Shown: in pieces, positions 27,229 through 34,718 of the stretch
How positions within the stretch are numbered: the stretch's first letter is position 1
Layout: each line of letters opens with the position of its first letter
Assembly: GCA_029251085.1 (NCBI GenBank)
Contig: JAQXDZ010000022.1
Coordinates: 1-64,000 of the forward strand
DNA length: 64,000 nucleotides
Source of the DNA: Mariniblastus sp.
GTDB lineage: Bacteria > Planctomycetota > Planctomycetia > Pirellulales > Pirellulaceae
Reading direction: 5' to 3'
Made by a program: the position numbers and the translations under genes
Notes under the pieces: model-generated
Told to the model about the DNA's origin: nothing
Seen by the model: the letters and a program-made list of their open reading frames with translations, nothing else
The model's database searches: none

Positions 27229-28497
27229 ATGACTCAATCTACGAAGTTTTCGACAACGCGTTCTGATATTTCCGGCCATGCTGTAACGCAGTTGGCCGAA
27301 CAATTTGGGACACCTTGCTATTTTTACGATGCTCAGACGATTCGCGATCGGATTGAGCAATTACGGCAATTCGACGTTATTCGCTTTGCTCAAAAGGCGA
27401 ATTCGAATTTGGCTGTTTTGGATCTAGTCCGAAGAAATGGCGTTGTTGTGGATGCCGTCAGTTCCGGAGAGGTGTTTCGCGCGAGGAAAGCGGGGTTCGA
27501 CTATACGGGAACACCTAGTCCAATCGTTTACACGGCTGATATTTTCGACCGGGAAGCACTCGATTTAGTTGTCGAAAACAAACTTCATGTGAATGTTGGC
27601 TCGCCCGATATGATTCAGCAGTTCGGAGAGCGGGTTCCTGGTGGGGAGATTACCCTGCGCATCAATCCAGGATTCGGTCATGGGCATAGCGCAAAGACAA
27701 ATACGGGGGGAGATTCGTCGAAGCATGGCATCTGGCATGAGGAGCTAGATGAATGCTTGCGGTTGGCTGCAAAACATCAGGTCACGGTGACCGGTTTGCA
27801 CATGCACATTGGTTCGGGAACTGATTTTGAGCATCTTTCTCAGGTTTGCGAGGCGATGAGAACGACTGCGTTGCAGGTTGGATCAACAATCAAGGTGATT
27901 AGTGCCGGCGGGGGATTGCCGACGCCCTATCGCGATTCTGATGTCGGACTCGACGTGGATCGTTATTATCAGTTGTGGGACAAGACTCGGAAGGAACTGG
28001 AATCGGAATTTGGCCACGCGATTAGTTTGGAAATTGAGCCGGGGCGATTTTTGGTTGCTGAAAGTGGTTTTTTGTTAACAGAGATTAGGGCGGTCAAGAA
28101 AATGGGGAAGAACTTGTTCTACCTCGTCGACGCTGGATTTAACAATCTTGCGAGGCCAATTCTGTATGGCGCCTATCACCCAATGTCGATTGCGTTTGCC
28201 GGCGACGGCAGTGAAGCATCTCAACCGGTAATTGTTGGTGGACCGCTGTGTGAATCGGGTGATATATTCACGCAAGAAGAGGGCGGCTTTGTTTGCTCTC
28301 GAGATTTACCAGTTGCGTCGGTCGGCGATTATCTGGTCATTGAGTGTGCCGGTGCTTACGGTTACGTCATGAGTTCGAACTACAACAGTAAACCATTTGC
28401 TGCGGAGGTACTTTTGGACGGTGATTCCGCTCACCTAATTCGCCGCCGGCAAACGCCTGAGGATCTTGTGCTGGGCGAGTCAATTCCAGCCAGTTAA
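27229..28497 (+). CDS. lysA: Diaminopimelate decarboxylase
   Basis: A 422-residue PLP enzyme from the ATG at 27229 (MTQSTKF); the frame extends 38 codons further upstream but that part is not like the family. The PLP Lys56 lies in RFAQKANSN, and later come HMHIGSGTDF, SAGGGLPTPYRD for the phosphate-binding Gly loop, EPGRFLVAESG, and the substrate Cys in PLCESGDIF. It makes L-lysine from meso-diaminopimelate. Neighbours are unrelated: prpD upstream by 121 bp and a convergent kinase-like gene downstream. Confidence 0.92.
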   Translation: MTQSTKFSTTRSDISGHAVTQLAEQFGTPCYFYDAQTIRDRIEQLRQFDVIRFAQKANSNLAVLDLVRRNGVVVDAVSSGEVFRARKAGFDYTGTPSPIVYTADIFDREALDLVVENKLHVNVGSPDMIQQFGERVPGGEITLRINPGFGHGHSAKTNTGGDSSKHGIWHEELDECLRLAAKHQVTVTGLHMHIGSGTDFEHLSQVCEAMRTTALQVGSTIKVISAGGGLPTPYRDSDVGLDVDRYYQLWDKTRKELESEFGHAISLEIEPGRFLVAESGFLLTEIRAVKKMGKNLFYLVDAGFNNLARPILYGAYHPMSIAFAGDGSEASQPVIVGGPLCESGDIFTQEEGGFVCSRDLPVASVGDYLVIECAGAYGYVMSSNYNSKPFAAEVLLDGDSAHLIRRRQTPEDLVLGESIPAS

Positions 28498-28602
28498 ACA
28501 AAGCCAAACAGGATGGAATTCAGGATGAAATTAGGTTGGCAATTAAATTGAGTCGGACAGAGCGGATCAATCGCGATTTTATCTGTTCTGAAAACTGCAG
28601 GC

Positions 28603-29487
28603 CTACTCGGTTTCGGTTTTGACTTGCCTGATGGCAGTTAAGAATTTTTTGCAACTGTCCATCCGCTTGTTCACATCCGGTTCAAGGCACTTGTGAATGG
28701 CTTTGGCCAGTTTTTGATTCAGGTCAGGTCGATGTTCTAGAATAGGTGTGACCTCGGATGTGTCGTGTGCCAAAGCGGCTTGCCCAGTGGTGTCAGTCGA
28801 ACGCCAGGGATGTTCAAAGGTCAAGAATCTGTAGACAGTAACACCAAACGAAAACACGTCAAGTTTCTGGTTGGTTTCTCGTCGGCGAACGATTTCGGGT
28901 GCCATGTACTGCGGTGTGCCTGTTCGGTTGCCAGGCATCTTGTAGGGGCGTTCGTTGGGGACGGTGAGTCCAAAGTCGATGAGCTTGAGCCACGTGAAAT
29001 CTTTATAGCAAATAAAGTTTCTGGGACAGACGTCGCGGTGGATGAACCCCTGGTCATGAACGGCCTGGATCGAATCAGCCATCTCGCGGATTAGCTTCAT
29101 CCGATCGGGGAAGAGGCTGGCGTCTCGTTTTCGGATCGAAATGTCGAGCCCGGGACCATTGATGTACTCCATCAGAATGTACTGCTCACCCTTGGTCGTG
29201 GTACCGTATTCGTACGTTTCAACGATATGAGGATGGTGAATTTGGAGCGCGATTTCACCTTCGTTAGGCTTGTTTAGCCCTTTAAAACGTGAGTTGAAGT
29301 AGGCGGTTTTTTCATCGTCCAGGAATTTGATACCAAATAACTTGTTCGTACCGATCTCTTGGGCAACGTGAAACTTGGACATGGTTCCGGTGAACGCATG
29401 TCGGTCGAGTCGGAATCGGGCAGAAACGTCCAGCCGTTCTTTGTTGGCTTTCCCTTTACCGCCCAGTAGTTTGTCAAAAATACCCAT
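28603..29487 (-). CDS. Ser/Thr protein kinase-like protein with altered catalytic loop
   Basis: A 294-residue soluble kinase domain without membrane segment or sensor domain. Lys54 (FGIKFLD) and D171-F-G are kept, with HRD at 150-152 and N157. However, the catalytic-loop Lys of H-R-D-x-K-x-x-N is Cys154 (H-R-D-V-C-P-R-N), and the Gly-rich loop is degenerate (FTGTMSKF). APE-like YMAPEIV is present. It could be active in the way of kinases with a non-Lys loop residue, or be a weak or pseudo-kinase. It lies 70 bp downstream of accD on the same strand. Confidence 0.85.
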   Translation of the reverse strand: MGIFDKLLGGKGKANKERLDVSARFRLDRHAFTGTMSKFHVAQEIGTNKLFGIKFLDDEKTAYFNSRFKGLNKPNEGEIALQIHHPHIVETYEYGTTTKGEQYILMEYINGPGLDISIRKRDASLFPDRMKLIREMADSIQAVHDQGFIHRDVCPRNFICYKDFTWLKLIDFGLTVPNERPYKMPGNRTGTPQYMAPEIVRRRETNQKLDVFSFGVTVYRFLTFEHPWRSTDTTGQAALAHDTSEVTPILEHRPDLNQKLAKAIHKCLEPDVNKRMDSCKKFLTAIRQVKTETE

Positions 29488-29557
29488 AAGCTGCGGTCAA
29501 GAAAGTTATCGGAGGTTGCTGGTGTTAATGCTGGAACACGAAAACGAGAGGCTGTCT

Positions 29558-30397
29558 CTATTTTCCACAATAGTCGATTGTTCTAGCGATTTCGGTTTTC
29601 AATTTTGCACGGTTGACAATTCGATCTACAAATCCGTGCTCGAGAAGAAATTCACTGGTTTGAAATCCTTCTGGCAATTCAATGCGAATGGTTGCTTTAA
29701 TTGTGCGCGGTCCGGCAAAACCAATTAAGGCTTTCGGTTCTGCAAAAACAACGTCTCCAAGCGATGCGAACGAAGCAGCGACACCACCCATGGTTGGGTT
29801 GGTGAGAACGGAAATAAATAGACCGCCCTGTTGATCGTAACGAGCCAGCGCGGCGGAGACTTTCGCCATTTGCATCAGCGAGAGGATTCCTTCGTGCATT
29901 CTCGCTCCACCGCCAGATCCGCTGATAATGATCAAGGGCAGATTTTGTTCAGTCGCTCGCTCGACAAGTCGAGTGAGGCGTTCGCCGACGACAGATCCCA
30001 TGCTACCCATGATGAACTGTGAGTCGGTAATTCCAATCGCAACACGTCGTGCCCGAATCATCCCGCATCCGGTGATCGCGGCATCGGAGAGTCCAGTTTT
30101 CTTTCGCTCCGCCGCGAGGCGATCTGTGTAGGCTCGCGAGTCTTTGAATTCCAAGGGATCGCCGGCAAGTAAATTACCATCCCATTCCTCAAAGGTTCCA
30201 TCGTCGAGCACTTGAGCAATTCGCTGGTGAGCCGACACATACATGTGGTGGTCACAAGAGGGGCAGACACGCAGTCGTTTCTCTGCCTCTTTGTTAAATA
30301 TAGGTGATTTGCATCCGGGGCACTGGATCCAAGTACCTTCGGGAATGTTTCGTTTTTTTCGTCCAGTCACAATGGTCTTCATTTGAGACATCGTCAT
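29558..30397 (-). CDS. accD: Acetyl-CoA carboxylase carboxyltransferase subunit beta
   Basis: The 279-residue protein has the N-terminal four-Cys zinc ribbon (CPGCKSPIF ... [10 protein letters not shown]) and carboxyltransferase motifs [28 protein letters not shown] and FAGPRTI. AccD with AccA transfers carboxyl from biotin to acetyl-CoA to start fatty acid synthesis. AccA is not adjacent. The start at 30397 (MTMSQMK) has nearby alternative Mets. The kinase-like gene follows 70 bp downstream, a hint that the two share a transcript. Confidence 0.93.
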   Translation of the reverse strand: MTMSQMKTIVTGRKKRNIPEGTWIQCPGCKSPIFNKEAEKRLRVCPSCDHHMYVSAHQRIAQVLDDGTFEEWDGNLLAGDPLEFKDSRAYTDRLAAERKKTGLSDAAITGCGMIRARRVAIGITDSQFIMGSMGSVVGERLTRLVERATEQNLPLIIISGSGGGARMHEGILSLMQMAKVSAALARYDQQGGLFISVLTNPTMGGVAASFASLGDVVFAEPKALIGFAGPRTIKATIRIELPEGFQTSEFLLEHGFVDRIVNRAKLKTEIARTIDYCGK

Positions 30398-30634
30398 ATC
30401 CGTTATTGCAGCGGCTCTTCAATAGGCCGGTGTAAACTTGTTAGTTATCCTATTGTCGCATAAATGCTGGTTTATGTTCAACAGCTTATTTCATGATTCT
30501 TTAGGCCTGCTGAGAGGATTCCTTTGATTATTTAGTGGGAATTGCTGGTTTTAGCGCTGAAATCGATTCCTGAGGAGCAACTTTTCTTAAATTACCGCGC
30601 GGCTTTTCCAGTAATCGAATCCCCTTTAAAACTA

Positions 30635-30654
30635 GGGCCATTGAGAAATGGCCC
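30635..30654 (+). promoter_or_regulatory. Perfect 8-bp hairpin with GAGA tetraloop in the leader of the decarboxylase gene
   Basis: GGGCCATT (30635-30642) pairs perfectly with AATGGCCC (30647-30654) around a GAGA (GNRA) tetraloop. It lies 30 bases before the decarboxylase start at 30685 and lacks a following T run, so it is not a standard terminator. It may be a leader structure controlling translation or mRNA stability. The rest of the 287 bp divergent gap shows nothing clear. Confidence 0.55.
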
Positions 30655-30684
30655 GATCAGGTAAATGTTGCGAACCAACCGACT

Positions 30685-32130
30685 ATGAAATTTCCAGAAG
30701 AAGTCTTTTCATCCCAACGCTTTCGAGAGCAAGGCGCCGCCGTTATTGAGCTCATTGCAAACTGCATGGAGGAATCGATATCGGGGAAGCCAAACAAGGT
30801 CATCGAGATGACTGACCCCAAGAGCGCGATGCGCGAGGTACAACAGTGGTTCGATCGATGTACGGTCGATGATTCCAAAGACGTGTCCAAGTTATTTGCA
30901 GATATTTATCAGCGAACAATACGTCTTCATCACCCGGGCTATCTTGGGCACCAAATCAGTCCACCCCTACCCGATGCTGCATTGGCTTCTTTGTTCAGTG
31001 ATTTTTTAAATAACGGCATGGGCGTTTTTGAAATGGGGATTGCCGGGACGGCGATTGAGCGTTTTGTGGTGAAATCACTTGCAAAAAAAATGGGCTTCCC
31101 CGAATCAGCGGATGGATTCCTGACGTCGGGGGGAACCCTTGGTAATTTGACGGCGTTGCTGGCGGCGCGTCGCGCTAAAGCGGTTGGTGACGTTTGGGAA
31201 TCTGGGGTGCACCGAAAGACCGCTCTACTGGTGTCGGCTCAAGCCCATTACTGTGTCGACCGATCCGCGCGTGTCATGGGATGGGGGGCGGAAGGCGTGG
31301 TTAAGGTTCCGGTGAAACAGGATTTCACAATGGATGTTGAGCAGTTGGAATTAACGCTGCAAACGGCGAGAGCTGAAGGGTTGGAAGTGATCGCGGTGGT
31401 TGGCAGTGCGTGTTCGACTGCAACTGGGACCTTTGACGACTTGGAGGGGATTGGAGCATTCTGTCGACAACATGGACTCTGGTTTCACGTTGATGGAGCA
31501 CACGGTGCGGCGAGTGTATATTCAAAACAATATGCAGACAGGGTCAAAGGCCTACATTTGGCGGACAGTGTGGTGATGGATTTCCACAAACTGCTGATGA
31601 CACCTGCATTAGCGACAGCAGTCGTCTTTAAAGAGGAGAAGTGGGCGGCGAAAAATTTTGCACAAAAGGCGGAATACCTGTGGGACGATGCAAATCATGT
31701 GGATGACTGGCACGACTTGGCCAAGCGAACATTTGAATGCACCAAGTCGATGATTGCTTTAAAAGTTTTCACCATTCTTGCGGTTCACGGCGAACGGGTC
31801 TTTGATGAGAATGTGACGACCCTTTATCGCTCCGCCAGTGAATTCGGGGGGATTCTAGAACGAGCTGAAGATTTTGAGTTGGCGACGCTCCCCCAGTCCA
31901 ATATCGTCTGTTTTCGATTCACACCCAAAGGCGAGCATGATCTGGATTTGCTGAATCGCAAGGTCCGCGAAGAGTTATTATCGACGGGCGAATTCTATAT
32001 TGTTCAAACCACCCTTCGGGGGCAGGTCTGGCTGCGCACGACCATTGCCAATCCATTCACAAAAATCTCCCATTTTGAAAATCTAATCGACGAAATACGT
32101 CGCGTTGGGCACAGGGCGTTTGCAGATTGA
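30685..32130 (+). CDS. Group II PLP-dependent decarboxylase
   Basis: A 481-residue enzyme of the pyridoxal-dependent decarboxylase family (aromatic amino acid, glutamate and diaminobutyrate decarboxylases). It shows TSGGTLGNLTALLAAR, the catalytic HVDGAHGAA and the PLP Lys in M-D-F-H-K-L-L. It removes CO2 from an amino acid; the substrate cannot be told from sequence. It is divergent from accD and converges with the M16 peptidase genes, with only 22 bp between stops. Length and motif order are normal. Confidence 0.87.
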   Translation: MKFPEEVFSSQRFREQGAAVIELIANCMEESISGKPNKVIEMTDPKSAMREVQQWFDRCTVDDSKDVSKLFADIYQRTIRLHHPGYLGHQISPPLPDAALASLFSDFLNNGMGVFEMGIAGTAIERFVVKSLAKKMGFPESADGFLTSGGTLGNLTALLAARRAKAVGDVWESGVHRKTALLVSAQAHYCVDRSARVMGWGAEGVVKVPVKQDFTMDVEQLELTLQTARAEGLEVIAVVGSACSTATGTFDDLEGIGAFCRQHGLWFHVDGAHGAASVYSKQYADRVKGLHLADSVVMDFHKLLMTPALATAVVFKEEKWAAKNFAQKAEYLWDDANHVDDWHDLAKRTFECTKSMIALKVFTILAVHGERVFDENVTTLYRSASEFGGILERAEDFELATLPQSNIVCFRFTPKGEHDLDLLNRKVREELLSTGEFYIVQTTLRGQVWLRTTIANPFTKISHFENLIDEIRRVGHRAFAD

Positions 32131-32152
32131 TCAAGAAATGGTGATTGGCAGT

Positions 32153-33391
32153 CTAGTTCGGCGCAACTAAGTTTTCGCATGGACCCACAGTGACGGTCAT
32201 GTTTTGGTCAAGCGGAAAGGCTGCGAGGGCTTCATGAATTTGATCGAGCGTGACCGATTCATAGATTGCCGCAATTTCAGCCACCGTTTTAAAGCTCTCT
32301 TCACTAAGCCATTGAGAACCAATCGAAAACATTCGGCTATTGGTTCGTTCACTCGCTAAAACAATATGCGAGGCAATTTTTCGTTTAGCGAGGTTTAGTT
32401 CCTTTTGGGTGATTCCCTCGTTTCGAATGCTTTGCTGGAGCTTGGCTAGGCGACCGAGGTTCTCTTGAGCTTGCTCGGGGCTACAGCAAATGAACGTCAT
32501 GACAGCCCCGCTTCCCTGGTAGTCGTACCCGCCCATGCCGGCTGATTCGGCCAGTCCTGAGTCGAGAAATTCCCAATAAAGTCGGCTGCCGCTATCGTCT
32601 CCAATGATGCTGCATAAGACGGCGGTTGCAAACCGGATTTCCTGTGCCGATGACGGGCCAGCCGCCATTTGCAAAATGTATTGCTGGTGAGAATTTGGTT
32701 TGTGCATTGACACAAACCCTGTTTGGTAATCAGCGGTCTTGGTTGATCGTTCAGGAGAGAATGGCGTCCATTGTCCGCAATGTTTATCCAGATCTTCGAC
32801 AAGTTTATCGAAATCAATTTTTCCGGCACCCGCGAAACAGATATTGGAAGGACTGTATCTCTCTTTGAAGTAACTCATCATGCTCTCGGGCGTGAGGCCG
32901 GAGACGGAGTCGACCGTACCGAGTACTGACTGCCCAAGTGGATGCTTACCAAAAAACTCCGACATCATACGTTCGTAACCGCCATAGGGAGGTTGGTCAT
33001 CGTACATTTTGATTTCTTCGATAATGACCTGTTTTTCAGTCTCGAAGTCGTCGACGCGCAGTGATGGCCGCATAATGTCGCTTAATAGTTCTACAACCTG
33101 CCCCTGGAATTCCGGAAGAACCGCGGCGTGATAAATTGTACTTTCTTCACCGGTACGGGCATTGCTCGCTGAGCCCATTTCGTCCAGTTCTAGATTCACT
33201 TGAGCCGCTGACCGGTTAGGCGTACCTTTAAAAACCATGTGCTCTAAAAAATGGCTGACGCCGCTGATTTCCGAGGTCTCATCCCTCGCGCCGGTTCTTA
33301 CAAAAAAACCAAACGCTGAGGTGTAGGCCTGAGGATTGCATTCGGCGAGTATGTTCAGACCGTTCTTAAGCCTGTGTTGCCGATATTCCAT
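32153..33391 (-). CDS. M16 zinc peptidase, catalytic subunit
   Basis: A 412-residue protein starting at ATG 33391, preceded by GGAG at 10 bases; a longer frame to 33481 lies inside the upstream gene and is not used. It has the inverted zincin motif H47-F-L-E50-H51 and a downstream NARTGEESTIYHA region carrying the third ligand Glu, so it should bind Zn2+. The C-terminal half is degenerate M16 domain without the R/Y pair. The start overlaps the upstream gene end by 26 bp, so the two are translationally coupled and probably form a heterodimer like bacterial two-subunit M16B peptidases. Confidence 0.92.
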   Translation of the reverse strand: MEYRQHRLKNGLNILAECNPQAYTSAFGFFVRTGARDETSEISGVSHFLEHMVFKGTPNRSAAQVNLELDEMGSASNARTGEESTIYHAAVLPEFQGQVVELLSDIMRPSLRVDDFETEKQVIIEEIKMYDDQPPYGGYERMMSEFFGKHPLGQSVLGTVDSVSGLTPESMMSYFKERYSPSNICFAGAGKIDFDKLVEDLDKHCGQWTPFSPERSTKTADYQTGFVSMHKPNSHQQYILQMAAGPSSAQEIRFATAVLCSIIGDDSGSRLYWEFLDSGLAESAGMGGYDYQGSGAVMTFICCSPEQAQENLGRLAKLQQSIRNEGITQKELNLAKRKIASHIVLASERTNSRMFSIGSQWLSEESFKTVAEIAAIYESVTLDQIHEALAAFPLDQNMTVTVGPCENLVAPN

Positions 33392-34625
33392 TTGCTTCAA
33401 ACTCCAGAGGTTGTGGCCCCAAAGTGACGATGTCGAAACTTTGCGGGGGATTGGCGGCGAGATATTCGTTGATTGATTCAACCGTTAATTCATTGATTTT
33501 TTCATTGACTTCATCGAGCGTGCGAACGCGGCCGAGATGGAACCAGTCGCCGGCAATTGATCCAGCGCGACCTCGGCATGATTCCTGTTGCATGACCATT
33601 CCGCTTTTGACTTGAACTTTTAGCCGACGTAGTTCGTCTTCTTTGATTCCTAGAGCCATCTTTTGGAGTTCCTCGATAATGACATCGAGAGTTTCTTGGG
33701 CTCTTTCGTTGGTAGTTCCGCTGTAACAAAGGACTGCTCCTTTGTCTTTCAGCGTATGGCAAGAGGCGAATACCGTGTAGCACAAACCACGTTTCTCACG
33801 GACTTCGGTGAACAGTCGGGAGCTCATCCCCCCAGAAAGCACGCCAATCGCTCCGCGATTGAGATAGTAGTTCTCATGCGAATAGGCTACGCCGGGGTAG
33901 GCAATGGCGATATGCGTTTGTTCACTTTCGTGTTCAATGTGCTCAACGCCGTGGTTGGCTGGTTCTGTTGAGACGATTGGATCAGGTTTAGCTTGCCAGT
34001 CTTGGAAAAGTTCACCGACATGCGTTTGGAGTGAATCGAAATCAAGTTTACCAGCACAGGCAATGATCAAGCCATTGGGGCGATAGTGTTGCTCGTAAAA
34101 GCTCTCGATATCGTTAAGCGTGATGCTCTGAACAGTCTCAAGTGAGCCCTCGCAATTTCTTCCGTCAATTGCGCCGTAAAAATTCGTTCGAAGTTTCTGT
34201 AAAGCTCGCTGAGCAAGATCGTCGCCCAATGCCGCGATTTCTTGAAAGCAAACCAGTCGGCCGTCTTCAAGTTGGTCTTCGGGGAAGGAAGGGCGTTGGA
34301 GAACATCGGCGTAGATCCGCAACGCATCGTGAAGCTGAGCTGCTTGCATAGCCCCGCCGAAATTCGTGTTGTAAAGCGATGCTGAGGAAGAGTAGTCGAC
34401 TCCCAGTGATTCAAGCGCTTCAATAAATTCGCGACTATTAAGGTCTCCACAACCTCGTTGGACCATTTCACACACAAAGTTGGCGATCCCCCGTTGGGAT
34501 AACGCGTCGTATCGGCAACCTGCGGGAACAGCGATAGAAAATGCAGCCGACTCAAGCCAGGGCATTGGCTGTGCTACAAGAGTGATACCGTTTTCGTAGG
34601 TATGATGAAAAATCTGTTGTTCCAT
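33366..34625 (-). CDS. M16 peptidase-like non-catalytic partner subunit
   Basis: A 419-residue protein from the ATG at 34625 (the TTG at 34634 is less likely). It has the M16 fold, but the HxxEH site reads F-V-C-E-M (IANFVCEMVQRG), so it cannot bind zinc the usual way. It does keep the R/Y pair motif in SRLFTEVREKRGLCYTVFA, which recognises the substrate backbone in the partner subunit of M16B enzymes. Together with the following gene it gives a split catalytic/substrate-binding pair. It is the first gene of the pair; overlap with the next gene is 26 bp. Confidence 0.9.
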   Translation of the reverse strand: MEQQIFHHTYENGITLVAQPMPWLESAAFSIAVPAGCRYDALSQRGIANFVCEMVQRGCGDLNSREFIEALESLGVDYSSSASLYNTNFGGAMQAAQLHDALRIYADVLQRPSFPEDQLEDGRLVCFQEIAALGDDLAQRALQKLRTNFYGAIDGRNCEGSLETVQSITLNDIESFYEQHYRPNGLIIACAGKLDFDSLQTHVGELFQDWQAKPDPIVSTEPANHGVEHIEHESEQTHIAIAYPGVAYSHENYYLNRGAIGVLSGGMSSRLFTEVREKRGLCYTVFASCHTLKDKGAVLCYSGTTNERAQETLDVIIEELQKMALGIKEDELRRLKVQVKSGMVMQQESCRGRAGSIAGDWFHLGRVRTLDEVNEKINELTVESINEYLAANPPQSFDIVTLGPQPLEFEANGISATQA

Positions 34626-34718
34626 AAGTCTCAACGCCGTTTTTATTTTTCGGAAAACGGTATTCTAGACTGAATTTTATCTACGCGAAGAGGGCATAGG
34701 CGGAGTTGTTCACTTTGC

